From Marchantia polymorpha subsp. ruderalis (taxonomy: Eukaryota; Streptophyta; Marchantiopsida; Marchantiales; Marchantiaceae), in contig AP031357.1 in NCBI GenBank assembly GCA_037833965.1, positions 5,042,001 through 5,106,000 on the forward strand: a DNA stretch of 64,000 bases, read 5' to 3'. The notes beneath the pieces were generated by a model, which did not search any database, was not told the DNA's origin, and saw nothing but the letters and a program-made list of their open reading frames with translations. Below are positions 1 through 11,800 of this stretch, one piece after another (position 1 is the first letter of the stretch; every line of letters starts with the position of its first letter). Made by a program: the position numbers and the translations under genes.

Positions 1-1575
1 CACTGATTTTGCGTCTGTATAACCTCGGGAGGAAGAAAGAGCACTGAATAACCTGTGAAGTCGACCCTCCACTTTCAAAAGTCCACCTTTGTCCCGCCTT
101 TGCCTTGAAATTGCATGACGAACTCACTCACAACAGCAGCACCTCCTGCCAGCTGCTTCCGTAGACAGGCTCGTTGACAGACCTGGGCCCCTGAGTTGAG
201 TTGCAGGCCACTAATGGGTGATGGTGACGAGTTCCCTGTCGTTCTAAACCGAGCTGGCAAAAGGGAGAATGCAGCCTTGAAGCTTGAGTGGTGCGATGGG
301 CAGAAAATAGGCAGATCTGAGCTTCCCAGAAACCATCAAAATAGCGTCCCCACGGCCATTCCTGTAACATTCCTGAAAACTGCCCGTGCGGGTTGTGGCC
401 CCTGCCTTGGCAACTCGCTCTCATTCTTACTCTCTCTTGAACACAATTTCATGGTTCACTCCATGAGAGCAGCCATCTTCTGCTTCTTCTGCTTCTTCTG
501 CTCTTCTCCTCCACAAAAACAACAACAACGATGAAATATACCACCCTATCGTCTCGTCTGGTGCTTCTGGACCTTCTTCCACTTCCTCGTTCCAATTTCC
601 CTCAGGCCTCTTCCAGCCAAACATTAAATCGTTCACCAGGACTTCGAAGGTGTCTTATCAAGAGCACCATAGAACAGCCCATCTCCGCAACTCCGACGCC
701 AACTCCTGCTAGGGTCTGGAGCAGACCCATGTGGCGGTCCACCGGTGTGGCATCCAACGTCCGTGCTGCACAGCTATGCCTGCCTGCCTGCACCCTCCTG
801 CACACTTAACCTATAGCTGCCCCCTCTCTTCGTCGAATATAATGTCCGGAGTGTCTTCTTACGCTAACACGTTCCTCATCTCTAGTGCAATCCCCCTTCC
901 GTTGGTTCCGGGTGGACTAGCCCAGGAAATTCGGCTGTGTCTGTCAGCCTGCAATCTTGGGCACTCAATCTCGTCCTTTCGCCTGCTCGTGGTGCCAACA
1001 ACAACGATTTCCTTGCCTTCACATGATCAGGCAAAATCTACACAACTATGCTAACCTCTTCTTCTTCTGCCCCTCCTCCTCCTCCTCAATCTTCCGTTCT
1101 TCTTCCTCGTTCCAAAATATGAGAGAGCAATCATTCATGCGCCCGTCGCGAGGGAAAATATGACTAGTTCACGGTTGAGTTTCGCCACCAGTGAATATGG
1201 CTTGTCTTTCTGCCAAAGCACCGCTACATTCTAAACAACCCTCCAATTTGGAGATGCAATTCCGGAAGAACTTCCGGAAACCAGGAGACAGGATGAAGAT
1301 AATAAGGCAACAATAGGCATGCCCGAAGACAGGCCTTCCCAGGCCGGCCAAAAGGTACGGTGCGGGTGATTAAATGTAGAGAGCGGAATAAATTAGAAAC
1401 GAAAGCATGCTTTGGAGAGCGTGTATTTCAGTGCCCGAGCAAACACCCCCAAAGAAGGACCCGGCAACAATTGATTGCTTCACGAAATTTGGCACGAGAT
1501 TCAGAGCGGTGTGCTTCAACTGGAGCGAAAAATTAGACTCGGCAGGCAACAAGTACGTTGCTCGAACCTCAAATG
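1..1575. other. Intergenic stretch, no gene recognised
   Basis: Open frames here are short, overlap on both strands and resemble no family I know. The plus strand becomes pyrimidine-rich after about 1050. A 9-bp inverted repeat (TTCCGGAAG, 2-nt loop) lies at 1261-1280. It probably serves as upstream sequence for the TATA box at 1576. Confidence 0.4.
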
Positions 1576-1585
1576 TATATAAATA
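1576..1585 (+). promoter_or_regulatory. Probable TATA box
   Basis: The sequence TATATAAATA followed by GGGCC is a near-ideal plant TATA box in a region of otherwise moderate GC. About 30 bases downstream begins a leader-like tract that grows pyrimidine-rich on the plus strand. It therefore most likely drives a plus-strand transcript starting near 1605-1615. No experimental start is visible from sequence. Confidence 0.5.
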
Positions 1586-1711
1586 GGGCCGTTTAATTGA
1601 TGAAGGCAAAGGTGACGAGCCTCCGCAGCCATTTCTTCTTCTCCTCTCGTCAGAGCAGCACCACCAGCCCCAGTCCACTCCAATCACACATCTAGCCAAG
1701 CCCCCACACAG

Positions 1712-1733
1712 CCTTCCTTCCTTCCTTCCTTCC
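1712..1733. repeat. (CTTC)n microsatellite
   Basis: About five tandem CTTC units lie in the pyrimidine-rich leader-like tract. Confidence 0.8.
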
Positions 1734-2760
1734 TCAATCAAGAAGCAATTCCAGTCATGCTTCTCATCAATCGAGCAAACGTGACACAAACAGAAGGGAA
1801 GACGAGAGCGAATCGAAGAAGAAAAGTTAATTAGAGTACAGGAGAGACGAGACACAGATACAGGACTTGGAATTGAGTGTGGGCGTGTAAAAGACGAGGG
1901 AGATGGTGAGGAAACAGCTCTGTGACGTAATTACGCAAGCTTTCTGCACTCAAGCCCCGACCCAAGAGAGACTCACGCCCGGACATACACACAGACAGAG
2001 GGAAAAAGAGACAGAACAGAACAGAACACGCTGCCGTGTGCTCCTACACTACAGGACCACCATCCCCACCACCACCACCCTCCTCATCTCTCCTCCCTCC
2101 TCCTCTTCTCTCTGCCGGTATCCCTCCTGTGCCATACCATCACCCCCTCCCCTCCCCTCCCTCCCTCCCTCGCTGCTGGCCCCGCAGTATTCGCTCCTGC
2201 AAACCACTGCTTCACGACACCCAACTCACAACAGCAATCCACACTTCAACCCCCATCCCCCTCCTCTCCCTCCCTTCCCTGCACTTCACCACCGCCACTA
2301 TCCCCACAAGCTACCTTCCCTCCATCCGTCCCTCTCTCTCCCTCTGCACCCTTCTTCCAATCTTATACGCCATGGACAGAAGGAACGACCGAACTATCTA
2401 CCTCTCTCTCGCTCGCTCGCTCGCTCGCCCATCCGTCAACACAGAAGCGAGCACCTCTTGCTCTTCCTGCAGCCGACGACGTAGCTCGCAACAAGCAACT
2501 GCACCGCCGCCGCCTTCTTTAGCATGTCAACAACGGACCTCGTCGTGCGGGCCTCTTCTCCCCGACGCCTGGGGTTTATTTCCTCTCCTCTCCATCTGCT
2601 ACCGCCATTCCGCTGCGCCAAGAAAGTCCGCCACCTTCTCCTCCCGTGAACTTGGCCTGGCCCCGCTCGGCTCTCCTCGGCTGGGCATGGGCCCGGCTCC
2701 ACGGCACGGCAGCCTCGCTCCTCCTTATCTATCTGCCCATCATCAGCCGGTGAAACTCCA

Positions 2761-3034
2761 TCGCTGTTGTGAGATTTTGCAATTTTCTCACAATTTTTTC
2801 TTACTGCTTGCACTCCATTTTCTACTTCTTCTTCTTCGCTGCTGTTGGGAGATTTTGGAATTTTTTCTTACTGTTTGCTCTCCATTTTCTTCTTCTACTA
2901 TGCTTCGCTGCTGTTTTGAGATTTTGGAATTTTTACTCACTGCTTCCTCTTCACTTTCTTCTTCTTCTTCGGTGATGTTGTGAGATTTTGGAGAATTTAC
3001 TTACTGATTCCCCTTCATTTTCATTTTCTTCCTC
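2761..3034 (+). repeat. Four-copy imperfect minisatellite (64-75 bp unit)
   Basis: Four consecutive units start at 2761, 2836, 2905 and 2969, of about 75, 69, 64 and 66 bp. Each opens with TCGCTGYTGTT-like sequence (the last TCGGTGATGTT), continues with GAGATTTTGGAATTTT-like sequence and TTACTG, and ends in a CTTCTTCTTCTT tract. Copies differ by substitutions and small indels in the CTT run. The array lies in the leader-like tract just upstream of the splice donor at 3151. It gives a spurious repetitive reading frame on the plus strand. Confidence 0.85.
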
Positions 3035-3150
3035 CACCTCCCCCTCATCCTCCTCGTCATCACACCTCACGCAGCAATTCTTCTTCCCTCCCTCCCTTTG
3101 GGCAACCACTGTTATTTCCAGGCCGGGAGCAGCCAGCGGTTGTGTCCAAG

Positions 3151-4254
3151 GTGAGTGGAAAAGGTCATCCGAGCCCTTTTGCCTTCATCCGAGCCGTCGT
3201 GTCGAACTTTTCTAGTCGCACTCATCCCGTTGTCCTTTCATCTCCTCCCTCTCCTTCTCTCCAGCACCCAACAAACGTGGGCATACAGCTTCTCGCTTGC
3301 CTCACTTTGTTTTTCTTTTTCTTTCCTCGCCTTATCTTACCATCCTTCAATCCCAAGATTCCATCTCGTTGCTTCTTCTGCCTGCATGCCTGCGTGCGTA
3401 TCCATCCTCCATGGCCACGCTTGTCGTCTTCCACCCTTCCCCGGACATCGAATTTTCTCATTCGCTTGCCACTTTACTAATTCAATCTCTGGGAAATTGA
3501 ATCCTTCGCCCATGCATGTAACTTCATCACATCGTCATCACATAACACACGCATGTAACTTCAACATTCCAGGCCGAGACATTTAATCATTTTCTACCGT
3601 CAGGGAGCATCCGCTACGGTAGGATCGTATCAGGCGATGTGATGATTTTCGGCATATTGTGCTGCTCCCTTCCATTTAGTTGCCTTTGCCTCCGGCTTCC
3701 ACAATCGATGGCCAAAGTCGTCATTCAATTCAAATCTTGATTCGAAAGCTATTCGGCATATTTAGGGTTTGATCATCTGCCCTTTTTGTGCGATGAACGT
3801 CTCACTTCTACAACCTCGACGACACCCTATCACATGGTTCGAGGTTGGCATGCTCGATTTCCCTCATTCGCCCGCTCGCCCTCGACGTCGTTGTAGTGGA
3901 TTCATCACCTTTTTCAGCTTTATTGGACGCATTTGTTTGATTCGGGGCTGCTACGATTCTCTAGCGCGGCCCTCCTCCTCCTCCTCCTCCATCCGTCATT
4001 GGAGATGGATCATGCGCTTTTATTCTATAATGGGACGCGTCGCACTCTTTTCTGGTCTTATCCCAAACAGAGCAAGAAATCATCGTTGACCGACCACTTG
4101 CGGTGGCATTCTTCTCTGATTTGCTGAAGAAGTTGTTGTTGTTAAGATGGACACCATCGAGGAATGCAACAGTCCAGAAGAGAGAGGAGAGGAGAGGAGA
4201 GGAGGTAAAGCTTACTTGTCGTACCAACTCCAAAATATCGCACCATACATCGTC
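3151..4254. other. Intron-like or intergenic sequence
   Basis: The sequence follows the donor at 3151. It is C/T-biased to about 3480 and then of mixed composition. A (GGAGA)n microsatellite lies at 4181-4204. I saw no coding exon or RNA gene. Confidence 0.35.
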
Positions 4255-4417
4255 TTCTTTCTTTCCTCCCCTCCCATTTTATTAAGTTTTAGTTCTTGAT
4301 GTTTTGAATCCCTGCACTTATCTTCTTTCATACATAGTGTTCTTTCTTAACTCCCCTTCCATTTAAATAAGTTTTATTTTTGGAAGTTTTGAATCCCTGC
4401 AGTTATCTTCTTTCGTA
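4255..4417. repeat. Diverged direct duplication of about 78 bp
   Basis: Copy 1 (about 4255-4332) and copy 2 (about 4340-4417) share TTCTTTCTT at the left, CCCATTTTA / TTCCATTTAAA, TAAGTTTTA, GTTTTGAATCCCTGCA and TTATCTTCTTTC at the right, in the same order and orientation. A few substitutions and 1-3-nt indels separate them. Confidence 0.8.
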
Positions 4418-7400
4418 TTCGAGTATTTGATGGTCAGTGACATCTGACTCTCTCTCTCTCGTTGGGCTTGTTTGAGGTTTGTGAGTTTTGTCCGACGCAC
4501 TTTTCTGGAGTAATATGGAGAGAGTCATTCTTCGAGTAGCTGCCGATTTATGCAGTTTTTGCCACCCTTGGAGTTCGAATTAGTCGTTAACTTTATGCTG
4601 ACAAACAATACACCAAAATCTAGAGGTTCTTAGATTTCTTTTGATCTTGCTTCTTGCCCGCTTGGCAAACAAAGATCTTTGGGAAGAAATCAACCGAAGA
4701 CATAAATGTACAAAAGCTTCATACCTTCAACCGTTGGAATCACATTTATCAAGCACTAATGATGCTCCTTCGAACAATGACCAAGCTTGATGTGAAAGTA
4801 TATTCTATATCTTTTTTATGTTGGAAAATTCAGAGGAGAAATATTTAGGTACACTTCTGTCTACAGAATAGTCACATACCTTCAGTTGAAACCAACATGC
4901 CATCTTATACATCTGTCCATGTCATTATTACATATGAACTTTGCCATATTCAAAAACCTAAAATTTTCACATCGAGAATGTTGATTTGTCATATACTGAC
5001 TGATTACATACACTTGTGAAGCATGGTTTGTATGGAACAGTAGATTCTGCAAATTACTTCTTACAGTAAGATCATTTTGGAGAAAAAAACAACTAAGTCT
5101 TAATCTATCCGTTTCTCCTTTCCAAAACGAATTGTTCAAACCAATACAACAACTAGTTTTTCCTGCCGGCCCTAACTCTTTTCCTTCCTTCGTGAAAATA
5201 ATTGTGAAGGGGACTATTCCAATATTTCACCTGTTGATTATATCCGGATATCGATATATGAGGCACATAATTTATCCCTTCAATGACAAGTTTGAGTAGA
5301 TGTTATCGATGAAGATTCAAAAATGTCTTTTCACATCTAATTTTTTACTGAATGGATTCACATGCAAATGAAATCAGAATGTATGTGCACTGTAATTCCT
5401 CACAAACTAGTTCATCTGTTAGCCAATCTGACGGTCATGGCTCTATTTAAATTTCACAATGTATTTATATGATATAAATTGTAACTGAGATATCTACTAG
5501 ATATCTCAGTTACGGTTGGAAGTAGCTTAATTTCGGAGCAGGGAGTATCCGAAATTCCTTCCTCAAATTTTCAAGTTAACTTCTAAGTTATTTCTGCTGT
5601 CCTTCCTCGGTCTCTTGTTTTCTGTGTCAAGGAGTTCCGTTTATTATAAGCAATTGCTGTCCTTTCTTTCGAATTTTTTTATCTGTCTTTTCCCGATTTG
5701 AAACTCTAAGTTATATACTGTTGTCTTGGAGAACGACTTAATCTTGTCGTAGGTTTCCCATAAGGACATAAAACTTTCCATCCTCAAATTGAAAGATCGG
5801 TAAAATGCATCATCGTAAGAGAATGGTTGTGGTCAAAGACCTTACAAAGCGAATCACGCCGTACTCGGACAGACCAGCAGCTTTATTAGGAAAAGTTTAG
5901 GGTGTGGACCCTGAGCGCTTTCAGCAAACGAGTCGAGCGAAATTCCAAGAGGACGGATACGATCATAATCATCCAGCTCCCTCACCAACATCAGCTTGTA
6001 TACATTGTTAATCAGAATATGTCTTGAGATGATTCCAAGTTTATCAAATGCATTAAGAATAGAAATTTATTTGAGATGATTTTTTCTTCATAGTTATGTA
6101 CACTATTTCGAAATCGCTACCTGTATCTACAACATTGAATTTATATCATCCTAATTATCAAGAATACTTTATATTTTATTTGTACTATGGCACATCATTA
6201 AAAAATGAACGCAACAATTTCTTCTTTTGAATTCAAATAGCATGATCATAAAGAAATTTGTACATACCTATTGATTTATTGTATGATTCCACCATATATT
6301 TTGTGAATAATCGTATGTTTATTTATTATAAAGTGATTGAAGCTAGCATATAAGATGAACTATGTAGTAAACTTGTAAAGATGTAATACATAGTAATGTT
6401 TACCATAAAGCTAAACATACACTTACTTTACTTATGAAGATTATAATTAAAAAATTGGACTATATATATATAAATAATTGAGCTAACTACATGAAATTTC
6501 CTTTTTGAATATGTGCAATAGGACTAATTTCAAAACAAAATTATATTTTCTAGGCTGAAACTCGATTTACTCATGCTTGATCAACATGTATAATGGGTTA
6601 AAGAAGGAGTAAATAGTCAGTAAATATTAGTAATGTGAGAAGTGGAGTGGAGCATGCCATCCTCCGTTCATACTCTCATGTATCACAGTGGCCATAGACC
6701 GATAGATGGGTATGCGTAAGAGGAGCTGAAAATAAGTTCCATCATAAATGGAATGCAATTCTTATTTTGAATACTATGACTCTTCAAGAACTGCAAACTG
6801 CTCAAAAAAGACGAAATGAAGATGTCATCATTGTTAAATATTGCAACATTTGTCGCCAAACTGTTCTCTTGGGCCGGAACGAGAAACTTTGCTTCATGCT
6901 TGGGCTTTCTAGGACTTTCTAGATTCCCTAAAAAGAAATTGGACTGTAATGCTTTGGAGGGGTCTCTCATTGGATCTTCCAAGCAGCACATGAATATTAA
7001 ATAGGTCAACAGTTCTTCCCTCCTCCGGCTTGTCTCTTGAACCTTTGTTTCACGCTGTCTGGGTACCATTGATTACGTCTGCCCATTTCTCCTCTTCGGC
7101 TGTTGATTCGTATTTTTTTTGGAGTAATTCATCTTTCTTTCTATTTTTGGGTACTGCTTTCGTGTTTTTTCCCCCCTTTGTCGCTCTTGAGAGATACAAA
7201 ATCTACCAAGTACATTGTTGCTGAGGCCCTCAGATCCGCTCTACATCCATTAATTGAAAAGTCGAATGTGTGGTCTAATTCCGTTCCAATATGATGGTGG
7301 CTGCCATTTTTTGATCGCGCGTATCTACAACCAAGAACTTATTTTTTAGAATAATTCATTCGAGTAAAATAGAGTAGATAAGAATAATCGCTCGGAATAA

Positions 7401-9700
7401 GAATGATCGACCGAATAATTGACAGGAGCGAAGAGACGATCCATTTCACCCACATTCCAGTTGAAAAGATGCAGATGACTGGAAGGGGTATAATATCTCT
7501 AAGGTTCCGATTCCCACCTCTTTGTATTAATTCGTGGTGAGAAAGATGATGCTATGATCAGTCCATAAAGAAAAGATACAATCTCACACATTAAGGTTGT
7601 TTTTGACAAGCATCGAGAACTAGATTTGGATTACAAAGAGAAAATTACATTAGCCTCCCGCTTAAGTACGCAACAGTTTGTGTGTATTTAACTGGTAGTT
7701 GCGTACTTAAAATTGCACTCTCCGAAACGGCTTGAGTTTGCTTCAATGCCAAAGAAGACCAAACCGAAATAATCTCAATGAGTCTCAACGCTAGCCAAAG
7801 CGACTGCTCCAAGTAAGAGGTTCGTGAAAGCGCCATCAGAAAGATTTGGGAGAACCGGAGGCGATTTAGGAAATATGTGCCCTGTTGACGGAATAATCTA
7901 ATGAGAAGCCCTGAAAAAGCGATACAGATCGTTTGAATCATTAGATTAATTTCAGAGTGAGATACGCAGGTTATTACTCAAACCAAACGCACAATTTTCA
8001 CTAGATTTTGATTCATGGCATGTTCAATTGATAAATTTTGAAGGAAATATTTGCGTATTTAAACAGGAGGCAATTCTAAGTGATGCAAGATAACGAAAAG
8101 ACAGGAAGACTAGAGTTGTCGGTAGAGTACTTTTAGCTTATAGAGTATTAGAGTAAGTATAAAGTATTGTAAGTAGAGTATATGTAAATAAAATCGTAAG
8201 TCTTGTGGCCCACACATAACTAAAAGTCTTTTTGATTTTACACTAATTTGATTTTGACAGAGGGCACGGGTTTTGATAATATCGCAAGAAGTGCGAAGAG
8301 GCTAACTACAGTAGCAAAGAGCTTCTACGTGATATGCACTAACAAGAGCCAAACTGCGCAATCTAAAATAGAATTGGTGACCTGGTGCCATTGGAGTTTA
8401 ATCGTGATGAGACATAGTAGTATCCAAAAGAAAAAAATTCTGCGCTTTGTCCATTCTGAACCCCTCTATTTGCTAAGTTAAAATACTTGGACTCTATCAG
8501 ATTATTGTAGGCTGTCATTATAAAACCCTATTAATCAACAACTTTCACCAGACCTCATGTAATCCACATTGATCCAAGACCCACAGTAATAGATTTACAT
8601 CATTGACGGTTATCTGCGTAGGATGATATTGCCTACTACCACTATTTGAGTAACCTTACGTCATGATAGTTCAGATTATCGCATGGTTTTCCATCATGTC
8701 GTAATCAGTCATGGCTAAAGTCAAAATCACTGATTTTACGTACTGGGAGGTTCAACAGATTAGTAGAATGTGTACCGGTGGTTGGATCAGCCTAAATTAA
8801 GCCAAGATCATGCAATTGATTCAAACCATGTCAGTTTTCAGGCAATAAATAATCACGAAAAAGCAAGCGACCTCTTATAAGTTTACACATCGGAGGGAAC
8901 TTTATGGACTTGTGTTGTACCAAAGTTTCCTGTTTATGAAAGATGTCGGCGTTGGATCCGTTAAGGCTCTGAAGTGCCAAACAAGACATAATATTATCAT
9001 TCGCAACACTATTACTTTTTGTTTTCATGCATGAAGTGAGCAAAGGGTCGTAAAAGTTGAGCGTTAGAGGCAGTGTTTGAAGAGAATGCAGTCTCTTCAA
9101 GCATAAGAGGTACACTCACACTCGTGATATTTCTCTTCGATACAGTTGTAAAGAGCGTGGACGTGTACTTCTGTCCAAGTTCACTACATGAAGAGTTTGG
9201 TGTGGGCCAAACATATTTTCATGAGATGGAAACTCACCACCCTACAAAATATTACACTCTTCATGATTCCCAGACGCTAGAATTTAGAAGTAAAGATCCC
9301 TGTACGATGCGATAGGCTGTTTCACTCCTCTCTGCTATCTGAACTCTCGCCTTACTCTGGTTATGTTCATGAGAGTTAAAAACACATAATAATCCTGTAA
9401 AATATTTTTAATTATGAAATGCAATGCACATTCTTTCGATTCGAACCAGCTTGTTCATCCTCATGGATTCTGAATTCAGTTGTACATGTGAAACGTGCTT
9501 GTCATGATACGAGAAAATTTCCTTTTTTCGGGGATACTAATGATTATGTTAAAGTTGTATCACTACAGTATGCGGAGTAATATTTCTTCACCACCTTGAA
9601 GGATCTCTTTATTGATCATTCTTTGTGCAATAACTAACTCTTCATTTTTCCCGGATGCTAGAATGCAGAAGTAACTGGTCATACATGATTCTCCTGGTTT
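4418..9700. other. AT-rich gene desert
   Basis: More than 5 kb of AT-rich sequence in which all open frames are short and none shows a known motif or splice pattern. A perfect 15-bp inverted repeat lies at 5481-5513. The composition and lack of coding suggest old decayed repeats, but I could not assign any element family and found no terminal repeats. Confidence 0.5.
5481..5513. repeat. Perfect inverted repeat, 15-bp arms, 3-nt loop
   Basis: GTAACTGAGATATCT (5481-5495) is followed by ACT and by its exact reverse complement (5499-5513). It lies in AT-rich sequence with no gene nearby. Confidence 0.9.
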
Positions 9701-10460
9701 TGTTTTCGCTCGCGCTGGGAAGTGCAGTTTTACTCCTTCCCAAAGAAAAACGATGAAGGTCTCACGAATTCGCTGCAGCCTTAATCACCCAAGCCAAACA
9801 AACGGACGACGAAGCTGCAGCTACGAATATCACTCTAGAGAGTGAGAAACGGAAATGAAAGCATCCCCACACACAAAACAATCGGTATCGTCGTTTCTGT
9901 AGCCGTGCATCTCCTCTGCATGTAGGCGACATTTCGAGTGAGGAGCATTGGGCAGAAGAAAGCCATGCCATGCACGAGTGACGTCATGGTGACGACGAGA
10001 AGTCGAAGTGACCTGTGACAGGAGGGAGCGGACACGCAACCGGTCGACCAACCGACCGACCACCGAGTACGACGATGGAGGGGATGAACGAAACTCAGAG
10101 AGCTCGTGCTCGCGTGCTCCCGTGCATGAGGCCTTGGAGCATGAACCAATCGCTTGCTTCCGTCCGTCAGGCTCTCGATCTGAAATTAGCTCTTTTCTGC
10201 TGCTCGTCGTTTGTCATGAAATTGGCTCTTCTGCCCCGAAAGTGATTCCGGCTCGTTACGTACCGTACAGCCTTCCAGCCTTCCACCAACGTGCCATTTT
10301 CTCGATCCAGCGAATCTTGTTTCAAAACGTTGCCTCTCGTCTGCCAACGTTCTCTCTCAAAGGCCGCCGTTATACCGACTCGATGTTTCTACTGTTCGTT
10401 GTAACTAACGGTGGTAGCGGAAGAAGACACTTTGAGATGAGATGAGATGAGATGAGGTAT
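9701..10460. other. GC-moderate islet, no gene recognised
   Basis: A rise in GC between two AT-rich regions. Open frames on both strands overlap one another (for example 10008-10445 plus and 9835-10149 minus) and have no recognisable domain. A (GAGAT)n microsatellite closes the islet at 10434-10456. Confidence 0.35.
10434..10456. repeat. (GAGAT)n microsatellite
   Basis: About 4.6 perfect tandem pentanucleotide units. Confidence 0.9.
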
Positions 10461-11800
10461 TCATTCGCAGGAGTGGAATTCAAGTTAAGAAATGCCCCAC
10501 AGTTTTTGTTTTAGTGATCTTTGTGCGAATTCCTATATTTCTTTCCGCAATTCTCGGTTCGGAATTTCGATCATATGCCATCTATGCGTGTGATTGATAC
10601 TGATTTGCACCTTTCCATAGCACCAACGTAATCTCATTATCACATGCAATATTTTTTTCATTCCGGAATGACCATTACTTTGTCTCTAAAAAGGTTAAAT
10701 ATATTGTATGTGATGCTCTCAGACAATTAAATTGTCATATTCGTTTCAGCCACATAGTATAACTTAGCACATGATAGTTCTGCAGTTATTGAAGGGCTTT
10801 CATGCTGTAAGTATAAGAAGTTTAGTTTAATTTAATCACATTAATAATAGGTTTAACTGCAACTTTTGAAAGTGCAGAATGTAAAGCTTGGGCTTTAACC
10901 ATAGATTACAACTACTTGGAACCCACCTTTATTCTAGAGGTGACAGTCACAACGTTTACAAGGAAAGTCCAAGTATGAGTGTTGTTAGTAAGCTGTCGGC
11001 ATGAATAGCTCTGAATGATCCTTTGTGCATTCAATGTTAGGTGCATTGCACTTATTCAGATGCCACACAATGAAAAACCTCCATGGATGCAATAAGGGAG
11101 TACAATTCCAACATGTTACACTGGTGAAGTCGATTTCGATTATTCACACATGGTCAATTTCTTCCGCATGTTGAACATTATCTGGATTTCCACATTTTAC
11201 GTTGAGACTGGGTTAAGGGTTCCACCTCTTGAGCTTATAGTGACATAACCTCATGCATTGAGATCAAAATTGACATATTCGGTTGTGTCTATAAAAAACC
11301 AAGGTCCTTTAGTGAACAAATGAACCTCCCCTGGTAGCAAACGTACATCGGAGGAAAGTAAAAATTGAGGTTTTGCAGATTCATAAACAGCTGAAATTTG
11401 CAAATCGGTCGTGAACACGTTTCATGATGTGACTGTGAAGAGAACATACTTGAGCTCTAAAGAACAGAAGCGTATGCCAGGTCAAGCGACTTCATGGTAG
11501 CAACAGCCGAAAATATGGATTTGATCAGTTGTCAGCTAGATTAACGACGAGAAAGAGTCCTTGTAAGAATACATGAACGATGATCCAAATTGTTAAGAAA
11601 CACAAAAACCGTTTTCCTATCCTAGATTGATAAATCTGGAATATTAATTCCCACAATAAAAAATGAAAAGGTAGAAAGAGGAGGTGATAAACGGGGGAAA
11701 ACTGCTTGGAAGCAACGAGAGAAAAGTACCAAGGGAAGGCCCAAATAAATTATAAACAGAAGTACATTAATTTGCACGTTCCTCTTGGTCACGACGACGA
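10461..11800. other. AT-rich intergenic sequence
   Basis: I saw no coding frame, RNA gene or terminal repeat in this stretch. Confidence 0.45.

Larger units (their letters stand above)
1605..3150 (+). other. Pyrimidine-rich leader-like exon, no clear coding
   Basis: From the TATA box to a consensus splice donor (CAAG|GTGAGT, donor at 3151) the plus strand is strongly C/T-rich, as untranslated first exons of plant genes often are. ORFs of 193 and 315 codons cross it, but their products are low-complexity Ser/Pro/Leu strings produced by the C/T bias. I found no coding exon after the donor. The transcript could be a long 5' UTR of a gene whose coding part I cannot recognise, or a non-coding RNA. 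The start coordinate is an estimate from the TATA box. Confidence 0.3.

Noticed and set aside
2036-2983. 315-codon plus-strand frame, the second longest of the window
   Set aside because: Its product is low-complexity Ser/Pro/Leu/Phe made by C/T bias and a minisatellite. It has no conserved domain.
4418-9700. Retroelement in the AT-rich desert
   Set aside because: No recognisable element protein, matching long terminal repeats or target-site duplication was seen by eye.
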